Shown piece after piece: positions 15,301 to 27,054 of a stretch of 64,000 nt of DNA; the first letter of the stretch is position 1; every line of letters starts with the position of its first letter. Where the stretch lies: assembly GCA_954871525.1 (NCBI GenBank), contig OX940864.1, positions 5,326,001 through 5,390,000 of the forward strand, written 5' to 3'. The position numbers and the translations under genes are program-made. This DNA comes from Parietaria judaica (Eukaryota; Streptophyta; Magnoliopsida; Rosales; Urticaceae). The notes beneath the pieces are model-generated. The model saw nothing but the letters and a program-made list of their open reading frames with translations. It made no database searches and was not told where the DNA came from.

Positions 15301-16340
15301 TTGAACCAATTGAAAAAATAATGATTTTAGGGCTTATACATTGGATTTTTAATATAACAAGAGTTCTCATGCAAAAATATGCAAGGATTAAATTGTTGAC
15401 GAGAAATTCCATAGGAAATGCTAGCATTTACTATAGCATTTCTTTATTTTACATTGTTTACGACCTAAAATTTCGAATCAATTGAAAAAATAATGATTTT
15501 AGGGCTTATACATTTGAATTTTAATATAACAAGAGTTCTCATGCAAAAATATGCAAGGATTAAATTGTTGACGAGAAATGCCATAGGAAATGCTATAAAA
15601 TTTCCTATAGCATTTCTTTATTTTACATTTTTTACAACCTTAAATTTCGAACCAATTGAAAAAATAATGATTTTTGGGCTTATACATTGGAATTTTAATA
15701 TTACAAGCGTTCTCATGCAAAAATATGCAAGGATTAAATTGTTGACGTTAAATTCCATAGGAAATGCTATAGCATTTCCTATAGCATTTCTTTATTTTAC
15801 ATTGTTTACGACCTAAAAGTCGAACCAATTGAAAAAATAATGATTTTAGGGCTTGTACATTGGAATTTGAATATAACAAGAGTTCTCATGCAAAATTATG
15901 CAAGGATTAAATTGTTGACGAGAAATGCCATACGAAATGCTATAGAATTTCCTATAGCATTTCTTTATTTTACATTTTTTACAACCTTAAATTTTGAACC
16001 AATTGAAAAAATAATGATTTTAGGGCTTATACATTAGAATTTGAATATAACAAGAGTTATCATGCAAAAATATGCAAGTATTAAATTGTTGACGAGAAAT
16101 GCTATAGGAAATGCTATAGCATTTCGTATAGCATTTCTTTATTTTATATTTTTTACAACCTTAAATCTCGAACCAATTGAAAAAATAATGATTTTAGGGC
16201 TTATACATTGGAATTTGAATATAAACAGAGTTCTCATGCAAAAATATGCAAGGATTAAATTGTTGACGAGAAATGCCATAGGAAATGCTATAGAATTTCC
16301 TATAGAACTTCTTTATTTTACATTTTTTACAACCTTAAAT
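12340..16340. repeat. 1736 bp (10-monomer) higher-order repeat, two copies and a truncated third
   Basis: Landmarks at 12368, 12569 and 12917 recur at 14104, 14305 and 14653, and the first two again at 15840 and 16041, always 1736 bp apart, which is ten 173.6 bp monomers. The 65-codon frame at 12368 is unchanged in all three copies. The third copy breaks off at 16340, where the array ends. Confidence 0.85.
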
Positions 16341-16495
16341 ACAGTAAATGAAAAGTTGAATACTTTTCTTGATATGGTCAAGTACAATAAAAATGGGCTA
16401 ATTAGCAGGCCCAACATTTGAAATCTTTTGAAAATGGCCTCTTTTGCTATCAGCGGGTTTAATATGAGAAAATCCACTATATACATACTCTTTAC
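16341..16495. other. Junction between satellite and chromosome arm
   Basis: Unique sequence starts right after an interrupted monomer. It holds no gene. Its last bases (16486-16495, TACTCTTTAC) are the left target-site copy of the adjacent MITE. The string AAATACAGTAA lies both at the breakpoint (16337-16347) and in the MITE terminus (16505-16515); this may be chance in AT-rich DNA. Confidence 0.6.
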
Positions 16496-16880
16496 TAATC
16501 CTGTAAATACAGTAATCGGAAAACCGGATTTCCAGATTTTTTTTAAAAAAATCCGGAACCGGATCGGATTTCCGGACTTTTTTTAAAAAAATCCGGAACC
16601 AGAAAATCCGGTTCCGGATTTTCTGTATTTTTTGGAATCCGTTTTTTTTTAAAGAAAAAAGTAAAAAGAAAACCTACAAAACAAATATAAAACAAAAAAA
16701 GGAAATGAAACCGTAGATAAAAACTACAAATAATAATAAAAATAAAAAAACATAACAGAATCCGGAACCGGATTTTGCTTTCTAGAAAAAATCCGGAACC
16801 AGAAAATCCGGTTCCGGATTTTTCCAAAAATGTGAAAAACAGAACCCGGATCCGGGTTCTGTTCAGTATTTACAGATTTA
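16496..16880. mobile_element. Non-autonomous TIR element (hAT- or Mutator-size target duplication)
   Basis: The ends are inverted: CTGTAAATAC at 16501-16510 and GTATTTACAG at 16866-16875, with imperfect extension outward to 16496 and 16880. CTCTTTAC flanks it on both sides (16488-16495 and 16881-16888); counting two further bases, the direct repeat is 10 bp (TACTCTTTAC). Eight bases would fit hAT and nine to ten would fit Mutator. The interior is packed with direct and inverted copies of ATCCGGAACCGGATT-like blocks and has no coding capacity. Confidence 0.7.
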
Positions 16881-16894
16881 CTCTTTACTCTTTA

Positions 16895-16936
<42 letters not shown>

Positions 16937-17898
16937 GTGCTTGTGTGATTTTTTTATAATATATTTTACACGAATTGGTTTCATCAAATTTTTTTTATTT
17001 TTTTTTTATATTTTTTTGAGGGAGGTTTCATTACTTTTGTTGAATGTAGGTAAAGAGGAGGTTTCTTTGTAGCTACTTTTAGTTTCGCGTGTGTTTCTTG
17101 ATAAACAACCCAACTTTTTTGGACATTTTGAAAGAAAAGAAAAAGTTCTCTTTTGAGATTAATGGTATTTATCTATTTAATATCATCATATTAACTTTAT
17201 AAATTATATTTTATACATATTGATTAATTTATATGTGACGCTAAATAGGAGGTTTCATCGTAACTACCTTTTATTTCGTGCATCTTACTCGATACTAGAG
17301 CAAGGCCAAACTTTTTGAACATTTTGAGAAAAAGAAAAAATCTTTTTTGAGATTACGTGTATTTGTTACATTTGCGTACAACAAATACACGCAATCAAAT
17401 ATCCACAAGATAGTTTTAGACAATAAGAAAACACGTAACTAAATATACACACGAATACAAGATATATATATATATATATACGATTATAAAACACGTAACT
17501 AAATATACACACGAATACAAGATACATATACGATTATACACAAACAAAACCAGATACACGTAATTATATATACATTGTACACAGTTTAATATATACACAA
17601 TCAAATCCACGTAACTATACATAGGACCGACATTATTGAACCATCCTTTTCACTTTATAAATTGATTATATCACACATTTAATTTTGTATTTTTTTTATG
17701 TCCTTACAATAAAGCAAAGTTGATTAAAACATAAAATTTGTTAGTATAGATACAAACTATATCTAGGCAATGTTCGCAAGTATTGAGTAACACAAAACAC
17801 TGATATATATACGTTTGAAAGTATCTCAAACCCTAAAGTTCCAACACTTCTAGCTAAAATTACACACTTTCACACTGTACTATTTACCATTCCAAAGC
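16881..17898. other. Intergenic 3' flank with diverged duplications
   Basis: No gene is seen. A TA microsatellite lies at about 16897-16929. Two diverged copies of a ~125 bp block beginning AGGAGGTTTC are found at about 17054-17170 and 17246-17370. A 36 bp block at 17428-17463 is repeated 60 bp downstream at 17488-17523. The region ends in the 3' flank of the minus-strand lipase gene. Confidence 0.6.
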
Positions 17899-20800
17899 TC
17901 AAACCCCAGACATGATCTCCTCCTTCATCCAGTTGTTGTCCGCCAAGTGGCCGTCGCAGCTCCACGAGTGCGGTGACGGAGAGGCGAGCAATGGCCACAA
18001 GACGTTTCTCTCTTTCTTCATTGTCCGCTCGATGACCGGCTTCGAGAGCAGCCTCAGGACGCCGTTGACGGCCTTGAGGTAGTTGCTCGAGTCGTGATCT
18101 CGTAGGATGGTGCCTTCGGAACAGTATGCTGTGGGGTCGCTTAGGGTTTCTAGCGGGTGGGGGCTGTTGAGAAAGGCTCGGAGGATGCTCGGGGAGATGC
18201 CGTATTGGGCTGCTTCGAGCGCGTAGAGGGCACTGCCATGTGGGAAGAGAGGGTGCGGCGGGGACGAGCTCTCGTCGGGTTGAAGTATGAATATCTTTCC
18301 CATTGGAGAGTAGAGAAATTTCTGCATTTAACAAAAAATAAATTAGTCATATAAAATGTGAATATATATATAGCAAACCTTAAATGTGTAGTGAGATGTT
18401 TGTGGCAATTTGAAAGAAAAGAAAAAGGACGAGAGTTGGTCATTTGCATTAGGGGTAACATTCGGACTCGGAAATCCAAACCGAGAAAACTCGGTTTAGG
18501 GTATTTGTTTAAAATTGGGTTAAGCCAGATTCAAAATTGATATAACCGGGAAAAGATTAGAACTGGTTTCGGATTTGGGGTTGGGAAAATCCAGAACCCA
18601 GTGGTAGGTTAGTAGAATCCTTTTTCTCGGAGTTTCTTTTAATATATATTTTTTAAATTAACAAACAATATCATCTTTCATCGACTTCTCATTTTTGGAC
18701 TACTAATTTGTATTTTTCTAATTTGTGATTAATTCGGTGATTATTAAATGGCAATTTGAATTTAAACATGATTTTCTATCGATTTAAAATTATATGTTTA
18801 TTTTTTTTTAAAGAGTATAGGATGCAGAAATTCCAATCCAGGTTCCAGTTTTGAGAGAAAGAAAGAAAAAAATGAGACGTTAAGGAGACTCACATTTTGT
18901 ATCAAACAAGGATGAGACCGAAACGTGTTGTTTAAGCGCTTGAGCACGGTGACAACATGGTTGGGATAGTTGCACGAGAAGGCTCTCGGGACAATGTCTC
19001 TGTGCATCACGACGCAGTGGATTTGGCTCTCGCTCACGCCCATCTGCTCCAGCATTTTCCCGCCTCCGCAGAAGACGAAGGGCGAGCCGAACGTGACGAC
19101 CGGGCGCAGAACCGAAGCGTCAACGACACCCCGACTTAAGAGCATCAAGTGGACGAGGAGCGAGAGGCTTCCTCCTAGAGAGTGCCCCGTGAACTGCAGC
19201 TTCGCGCGCTCGCCGTGCTGGCGTAGGTGCTCGACGATCTCGGGCATGAACTGCTCGTAGATTCCCTTCGCCGCCTCGTAGATTCCTCTATGAACAAGGC
19301 AATCCGTGTCCTGCGCGTGACAAATCAATCATTGAATTTTGCATTTTAGTTACATTTACTTTTTCAAGTTTGATTATAGTTGTATATCTAATTAAGTTTG
19401 GTTTGTACTTTGAATTAATTAATTTTAGGTATATAGGTATATTTATTATCATCAAATTATAGTTGTATAACTAATTAGGTATATTTATTTATTAACCAGT
19501 AATAATTAGGTAATAATAAATTTTTAATGATTTATTTGAACATAATACAACATTAATTGACACATAAAATATAAATAATATTACATTTCTAATCCCATTT
19601 ATTAGTTAATTAATACTGAAATCAATCAACATTTTGTGTTTCTACTTTAGTCTTTACCTCAAACGTGGTTGGTTCAAAGAAGAGATTTGCCTGCCAAGAA
19701 GCCAACGAGTCTGAGCCCTGAAATTCACCAAATTTTACACATATTAATCTTTATTTATTTCAAATAAATTCTATTTTTTTTTTCACGCAAAAATATACCA
19801 CTACTTCTAAAAACAACAAAATACATATTAAACTTTATATTTGCTTTTTGGAAAATATATGGTATATTCTGTATAAAAAAAATATAAACAATAAGTAAGG
19901 GGATATTTCTGAGTTTTTTTAAAATTAACATGGTGGAACGAATTTAAGGTATATTCTAGCTGTTTTTAGAAATAAAGTGCATAAAAAAGAGTAAAATTCC
20001 CTTCTTTATTTGACAAATAAACAACAATTTATAATAAGAATTTTTTCAAGTATTACATAATTAAATGGTGTTTAATTTTAATTTTAATTAGTACTTGTAA
20101 TGCCTTACCTGAACCACAAAGCAACGAGTGTACGTGCTCAAATCGTCGCATATGAACCACTCACACGGCGACGAATGCAGCGACTGAAGATTCTTCGCCG
20201 TCTCCGACTTCTCCTTCTCCCCCGCAGCCACCACGGCCGTCATGGTCGATGCAGCCACGTAGGCTGCGACCTCGGGCCGCTTCCCACGCTCGTCTCGTGG
20301 CTCAGAAGTTGACGAAGGCGCGTTCGCAGCTCGAGAATGCACGTAGGATGCGGCCGAGGCCGCGATTTCGTACGCTGACGAAGCTGTCCTCGGAAGCTTA
20401 TTCGCCACCGGGTTAGAAGGTTCCGGTGTTTGGGCCTCGGCTTTCTTCTCCATGGAGGATGTGACGAACCGCAGGCCAAAGTGCCTTCTCAAGTCCTTGG
20501 GCTGTGCGGTCAAACCCGGCAAAGAGGTCAACGCTAGTTCTTTTTCATTTCTCGCATCGATTTTTTCATTACCGTAATTTCGCTAATTTTTTGAAGAGAA
20601 AGTTTATAATGATAGTGAAAACCGCAGACATATTTTTCCATGAGATACCGATTGCGGTTTTACAAATACTCGAAGTAACAACTTTATCTTGCTAAAGTTA
20701 TAACAAAAACACAAATCCCTAACTTCCTTAATATTTGAAGTTAAATTTGTATTCTTTAGGACAATTCATGTTATTTAGATTTTGAATTATCATTTTTATA

Positions 20801-21675
20801 TAAGATTTTTTTTATCAAATCCGTTTAAAACCGGATTCATAATACAAAAATTTGCTCTACTTGTCAAAATTGGTTTTAAACAGGAAATTTAGGTGGAAAA
20901 AAAAAACGGAAGAAGGTTTTTGGTGCTTTCTATCGGAAAAAACCCCGCCCAAAACTCATTCATGAAATACGCTTCCGGTTCTTTCGTTCATAAAAGCTGA
21001 AATGAGTTTTCCAATTTTTGCGAACGAATGAACTGGAAACTGTATTTTTGGATTTTTCACTTCTAAATATCGATACAAACGAAGAGATACACTAAAGATT
21101 ACCCTGATATCTTGTATCACGTAAGCCATGTTGCACAAGAAGGCGAGCTGCGAGAACGACCTCGTGTCTGACCACGGCACTTCCCTCAAAAACCTCGAAA
21201 ACGCTTCCCGATCCAACGGCTTATTCTCTTCGCCATCATCGTCTCCGTTTTCATAGCTAATCTCACATTCATCGCAATCACAATCACCGGAGTCTTGCTC
21301 ATCAACAGCCTCGCTCTCGTGATCAAAATCACCGTCTTTTTCGTCACCCCGTGGCTCTTGTTGCCTTCTCCTCCAATGGCTCCGGATCTCCATCAGCCTC
21401 TCAACCCAATTAGCCCTCTTGGTCACCTCCCCTCCTTCACCATCATCCGAATCCTCGCCGTTGATCAAACTCGTGTCCCGACCCGTTGGGAAAATGGCCA
21501 TCGAGCGGCTCGTCTTTAGTCCTAATTTTTGCACCGACGCGTTGCGAATAATCCGATCGATTCGGACGAGGCTGTTGTCGGAGAAAGATCTCACGATGGG
21601 GGATCGGTTGCGGAGATCTTTGCTCGATTCGGAGCGGCCGAGGCAGTTCGGAATGTTTAACGAATTGCACGCCAT
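17899..21675 (-). CDS. PLIP1: PLIP1-type plastid phospholipase A1 (class 3 lipase), five exons
   Basis: Exons, read on the minus strand: 21675-21103, 20501-20109, 19717-19658, 19310-18894 and 18321-17899. They give 621 residues, close to the roughly 650 of Arabidopsis PLIP1. All four introns are GT-AG and keep the frame. The nucleophile elbow GHSLGG places the catalytic Ser near residue 386; Asp is in [10 protein letters not shown] (about 447) and His in LRDHDSSNY (about 557). Exon 3 encodes the conserved [16 protein letters not shown]. The serine-rich N terminus resembles a plastid transit peptide and precedes an acidic low-complexity stretch. The N-terminal TSRSMAIF and [12 protein letters not shown] blocks point to PLIP1 rather than PLIP2 or PLIP3. 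In Arabidopsis PLIP1 releases polyunsaturated acyl groups from plastid phosphatidylglycerol and feeds seed oil; that role here is inferred from similarity. ATG at 21675 is the first in frame with the family N terminus. Confidence 0.93.
18450..18650. repeat. Decayed repeat within PLIP1 intron 4
   Basis: The intron between 18322 and 18893 carries a stretch rich in CGGACTCGG, CCGAGAAAACTCGG and ATCCAGAACCC motifs, unlike the AT-rich remainder. It resembles the interior of the CCGG-rich MITE at 16496. I found no clean termini or target duplication, so it is at best a degraded copy. Confidence 0.3.
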
Positions 21676-23844
21676 TGTAGGGCCAAAGCTTATTTCGCGC
21701 TATATGGAAACAAGTATAGTAATATTAAGGGACTATATAAATGATATACTTTAGAAGAAGCATTATATCTTAATATATGTAAGGTCTCTTGTTCATAACG
21801 TAAAATTAGAGAGATGAGAATTTCAAAAAATTAGGCCAACAGAAAACGACCAAGATAATCAGACATTACACAGCAAAACTCAAGGTATATATAGTTATGT
21901 CCGAGAATATCTTTTTACTACTTTTTTTCTCATGATTTTTTGTCTTATATATATAATAAAACAAAGTCTAAGTAAATTTCTATGCTAAGCAAATAGAACA
22001 TATAATATATATCTTCCATAAATTAATAATGTGAGACTATTTTTTTTTTTGGTTATATTACTGAGTGTCAATCTATAGTATTCTTCAAAGTCGGTACTGG
22101 TAAAATATAATTTAACTAAAATTATTAATTTATCGAGTAAAATTTTAACGAAATTCTTACTATATAGTAAATTCCGTAAGTAGAGTAAATTATACATACA
22201 AAAAATATTCGTGTAAGTAAATTTCTATGCTCATAAATAAAACACATATACAATAAATTCTGTAAGTAAATTATTATTATTATTAGTACAACCAAAATTT
22301 AGACTCGGGTATTAAAGCGCAAAATAATTATAAGCTGAGTATTTTTGCCGCAAAAATTAGACGATAGTATAAGAACGTAACAAACGTAATAAGCAGGGAC
22401 GAATTTACTTTTCATGGATGGGGTTATAGTCCCCCAGCCCATTAGGCATAAGTCGAGTATCTTTTAGTATTTTTACCATAATTATTCAAAAGATAAATTG
22501 TATGTAGAAATTGGAATATATATATATATATATATATATATCAACGTCATGAGTGTATAATTTTCCAAGGTTTATAGTTCGGACATATCAATGAACTGTA
22601 TTTTCTTTTATCAATTAACTGTATATATACTATACAGTATTATGACTTTATGTATTGATTTTCTTAGAGCTCCTATCATATAATATAATAATATACAAAT
22701 CATATACAATATTGCATAAATACTTTAATTTAAGCTAACCTCTCGTTCGTGGGACCCACGACTTGCATGTGAGCCAGGTGGAATTCTAGTGCTCTACATT
22801 ATCATTTAATATATAATTAAATTTAAGAATTATTAACTTATATAAGGTTTATTATGACCAATTAAAGTCATTGATAGCCCATCTACTTCGACAACTCAAC
22901 TTAATTTATGCCAACTGTTTATTTTTGTCCATAACTTTGTTCATCTAAACAAATAAATAGTGAACCTTCGTATTCGTATTATAGTAGTCGATTTTCTCAG
23001 GTAATGTATACACGAGGAACAAATATTGACAAATTCACAAAACTATGTAATATGTATTTTTATAGAGAACATGTGTTTTTTAAGTAAAAAATATATACGA
23101 TACTTCTTATAATATGTGTAATGGTAATTTATTTTTAGTTACCATTATTGTAATTTTATTTTACAAACTTATAGCTTTGGTAATTATATTACGGGGGATC
23201 AATGCCGTTTAAAATAAACTGAATTCAAAGTCGAAAATCTAGTAATTGATTTTAAAAGTATATATATATATATATTGTAATGAAAACGAAACCGCAACCC
23301 CGGTTCTTCACCCCAAGCAAGTGAATCAGACAAAACAAATGTAAATGTTCTTCGATTCTTTCAAAAAAAAAACCGGCTAAATTCATTGCTCCTCGACAAA
23401 AGTAACTTTGATTTATCAGTAAATACTATTTATATATATATATATACACACACAACAAGTTAACATAAACAATATCCTATGAAATACTAATTAATGCTAA
23501 ATTTATCAGAAATGTCTAGTGAATTTGATTATCAAACGCTTTAAGTTTTCCGAGCTGTATGTATATGTATAACCAGACATATTATAATATGAAAGGAAAT
23601 CCCTATATATATATATTATATGTATATAAAGCTTTTCTGAGAAATCACATTATTAACAATGGAGATCATGTAGAGAGGAGAGAAATGTTGACGTACCAGT
23701 TCAAATCATGCAGATTCCACGAACATGATGAACACGACATTCATTGACAATGAAGAAGAAGACCCTCATTTCGCAAAGCTGGTTTCTTTTGTCTGCCTCA
23801 GACTGAGATCTATCTGGCCATTCTCCTAAAAATGGCCACCTTTC

Positions 23845-23914
<70 letters not shown>

Positions 23915-25600
23915 CAAGTTGTTCACGTGGACTTTATAAATTTGACACCTGCGAACTCCATTTCATTGCCAAAATGCCCCTACACTATTCTTTCTTTTTC
24001 ATTTCCCCCCTAAACATTTGCTTTTATATTCTATAAGAGATCCCAATTTAGTAGTATATACGGAATACCATTTCATGTAATTTTTAAATTCAGAAAAAAA
24101 AATATTTAAAATCAGGAGTATAGCTTCTGAATTATAATATATATTACTAATAATAATTATCATTATAAAATGCTCATAAATCTGAATTACCGCCTGACGG
24201 CCGTCTTAATTAATCAGCCGTTATTTCTATAAATTTAAAACAAAATTAAAACTTCATGTATTTTACGGATTTTTTTTTAAAAAAATTCTAGATTTGAATA
24301 ATAAAAAATTAAAATTGCTTGCGGAATAGCAAACCGGGAGTCCGAGAAATGGAATTCGCGATACTAATTTACAGTATTGCTAAGACCTAATTAACCTTTA
24401 GTTTTTTAAAATGACAATAAGGTACTTCATCGAACTATCAATTTTGCTTCTTTAACATGTTCAATAAATAATAACAGTGATTTCCATCACTGTTTAGACA
24501 AGATTAAAGAGAAAACTAATCATGCCCACAAAAAAGTTGAAGCCAAAAAATTAATATCATGATGCAAAAACACATAATAACTCAACACGGTCCTTCACAG
24601 TACATCAATAAATTAAGACACTTCACACAACGTGGTTGACATATCTGAATTCTGATGAATTTTTAAACTCATTAAACATGTTTTACCAACTGAAAAAAAT
24701 ATCCCATCAACCCTAAGATATGGCTTAAACGAGGGGCGTTTTTGTCATTTTAAAATATGAGGGGGGCAAAATGCAAATGGATCAGGGTTTGGGGGTCTGG
24801 TTGGTAATTATAGGAAGGTGCATGCAAAGGGGTTGTAAGAAAAGAGGCCAAATGTGCGGTTGCATGGGTGAGTCAACGGCTGAGGCTTACACATAACAAA
24901 AAGCCGGTTTGTTCTTTTTCTTTGGTCATTATAATGCTTAGTGTCGCTGTTTTTAAACCTAAATAAAAATTAATGTTACGCATAGAGTTCGTTTTTTAAT
25001 TTATATTTATTAATTTAGTTTAATTTTGCGGAGTATGTGATGGAAATGGATGAGATGATAACTTTTATGTAATTGATGTTTTGAGGTTGAGTAAAACCTA
25101 GGCATATATCTCTGCATATATTTTGTTTCTTGGGAAAAAAATAATATGATGTGTGTTTTTTTTTTTTTTTGGCATTCATTAATCTTTTTAATTGAAAGAG
25201 CAAAGTACCGCGTTGCGCAATTTTGCACCATCGTTGCAAGGTAGTCGTCTAATAAGGTGTTCGATCGAGACTGCATGTTTGGGAATGTAGAGTTCTTTAG
25301 GACAATGCATGCATGATCGAAGATGCTTAAGAGAATTTATTTGTACTACTTGTTACAACAAAATGACGTTTTTTTTTAAGAACTCCAAGGCTAAATGTGG
25401 AGTTTTTTTTTACGACAGGTGATTTCTTGAAAAGTTTTTAATAAGAGTGCTAGTCAAGAAAAAACACTTTGGAAATATTAATGTTAGCATGTGAGGACCA
25501 TCACCGATTCGATTGAACAACCAAGCTGTCAGAGAAAAACATTTTGAACAACTTAGAAACGACACATTCAAATATTTTGCATCGATAAAACGACACGGGA
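21676..25600. other. Intergenic, AT-rich; no gene recognised
   Basis: The stretch holds the PLIP1 promoter side and several microsatellites: TA at 22517-22541 and a compound TA then GA tract at 23852-23914. A relic at 22397-22460 reads like the end of a transposon (GGGACGAATTTAC, then a C-rich run). The less AT-rich piece at 23640-23840 has no convincing reading frame or known microRNA. Nothing else can be named. Confidence 0.5.
23852..23914. repeat. Compound microsatellite (TA)n(GA)n
   Basis: About 39 bases of TA run directly into about 24 bases of GA without interruption. Confidence 0.95.
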
Positions 25601-25616
25601 ACGAGAGAAATGACAC

Positions 25617-25890
25617 CTAATATCCGCCCTTGCGATTGTCGACCACGTCGTAAAAAGGGGTGTCAGACTCCAGCGTGGCAACCTTGACCATCAAGCCAGA
25701 GGTGGGCCTCGTTGGCTGCCTCTTGGTGCTGATGACATGGCCGTTGAAATTGGCCTCGTCCTCAAGCTGATCGTTCTTGACCTCTCAGAGTTTGAACTCC
25801 TTGGTGCACGCTCGTTCCTCACGTAGATCCTTTTCTTAAACGAAAAATTTGTCGCTTCACATCTATTGACTTTGGATATTTTTGACATTT
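25617..25890 (-). pseudogene. GC-rich fragment of an unidentified coding sequence
   Basis: This island is much richer in G and C than its surroundings. On the minus strand one frame reads a plausible protein C terminus (NFNGHVISTKRQPTRP, then VATLESDTPFYDVVDN) ending at a stop near 25618, but it is interrupted upstream by an in-frame stop after KEFKL. I do not recognise the family. A decayed gene or retrocopy is the simplest reading; an unrecognised transposon coding piece is also possible. Confidence 0.3.
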
Positions 25891-26188
25891 TTTTTTTTCT
25901 TTCTTTAAATTCTCGTCTTCTTATCTTGTCAAAGTTTAGATATTTTTATGGTGTTTATCCCTAAATTGAATCTACGTACATAATTGCACGAATAGATCTT
26001 TTTATTCTTTTTGTTATCGAATAATAATAAAGACTTGAGAGATGTGAAACCCTTTGGTTCTAGAGTGTCAATCAATGATTCAAGTTAAGCATACAAAATT
26101 ATGATCGGCCCAACTCACAAATAATCTGGACCATGACCTTAGTCCTAATAATAATAACTATAAAATATTTTGACAAAAGGTTCTTATG
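25891..26188. other. Intergenic, no gene seen
   Basis: AT-rich sequence without coding features. Its last bases, TTCTTATG at 26181-26188, are the left target-site copy of the adjacent hAT-type element. Confidence 0.5.
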
Positions 26189-27054
26189 TAGAGGTGTCAA
26201 TTGGACCGGGCCGGCCCAAGCCCACCCTGCCCGACTCGTAAAAAAAGCGGGTTTGCCTCACCTGCCCCGTTTTTTTGTGGGCCGGGCTAGGCCCGCCCCT
26301 ATCAAAAGGGTCAGGCTGGGTTATATTTTCCTAGGCCCGCCCCGAACCTGCCCCGCCTTGCCCCGTTTAAAAGCCCACATAAACCACATTTTTATATAAA
26401 AAAAATATTAAGTTGTGGTATAAAAATTATCTTTATATTACACTATTCATTACTTTATTTATTGTATATATTCTACATAGTTTCTTAATTTCTCAATTAA
26501 ACAATTTCAACTTCATTAATCAATTTCAAAATTCAATAATCGATAATCGATTTGAAATTTTTGGTTTTATAACTAGAGTTTTGATATATTATAATATATA
26601 ATTTCTAAGAATGTGTTTGAATTTTCAAAAATGTGATTGAATTTTATTTGCATTATGTTACTCGACTTTCAAAATGAGAATTCAAATATCGAGCAAACAC
26701 AAAAATATTAAAGGTATTATTGTTCATCACTCTATTCATTATCTTCCATGTTTGTATTAATTTTAATTTGTATTTAATTTCATTTATACTTTCCACTCAA
26801 AGATGTAAATTATTATTACATATCAACCCGGAAATTCAACCCGTAAAAGCCCACGAAATTCGACTCGTAAAAGCCCGCCCCGCCCCGTGACATTGTGGGT
26901 TCGGGTTCATGGGCCGGGATGGGCCTTGATGGCTCTTCTAAAACCCGTCCCGCCCCGCACATTGAACGGGGCGGGTCAAGCCCGCCCCGTTTAATATGTG
27001 GGATTAACGGGTTGTGGGCCGTCCCGGCCCGTCCCGGCCCACTTGACACCTCTA
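26189..27054. mobile_element. Non-autonomous hAT-type element with GC-rich ends
   Basis: Terminal inverted repeats TAGAGGTGTCAA (26189-) and TTGACACCTCTA (to 27054; after TTGACACC the end is TCTA) bracket 866 bp. The flanks are TTCTTATG (26181-26188) and TTCTTATT (27055-27062), an 8 bp target duplication with one mismatch, as expected for hAT. Both ends are packed with GGCCCGCCCCG and GGGCCGGG blocks in opposite orientation, while the core from about 26390 to 26820 is very AT-rich. There is no transposase; the short frames over the ends are by-products of GC content. Confidence 0.8.

Larger units (their letters stand above)
1..16340. repeat. Satellite array of ~174 bp monomers with higher-order repeats
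   Basis: The whole stretch is head-to-tail copies of one AT-rich monomer. Spacing of the landmark AAGAGTTCTCATGC is mostly 174 bp, with variants of 156, 168 and 172 bp (for example at 1, 169, 343, 499, 673, 845, 1019, 1193, 1365). Monomer subtypes differ at fixed sites, such as the GACGAGAAATGCC versus GACGTTAAATTCC block, and recur in the same order, giving higher-order repeats. The length is near that of a nucleosome, as in many plant centromeric or subtelomeric satellites, but location on the chromosome cannot be told from here. The array runs off the left edge and stops inside a monomer at 16340. Open reading frames in it exist because 174 is divisible by three; I do not regard them as genes. 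Confidence 0.97.

Noticed and set aside
1..16340. TTTAGGG heptamer once per satellite monomer, suggesting telomere origin
   Set aside because: It occurs singly, never in tandem, and is altered in several subtypes; a 7-mer match by chance is likely.
1..16340. CRISPR-like array of regular repeats
   Set aside because: Monomers are contiguous with no unique spacers, and the context is a plant nuclear genome.
203..16421. Many proteins of 65-198 residues with repeated FFTTLNFEPIEKIMILGLIHWN
   Set aside because: They are satellite monomers read through in one frame because 174 is a multiple of three; starts and stops fall at arbitrary monomer variants.
23640..23840. Possible microRNA primary transcript or first exon on the minus strand
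   Set aside because: Despite a TATA-like tract and a GTACGT donor, no known microRNA, stable precursor or downstream exon was found.
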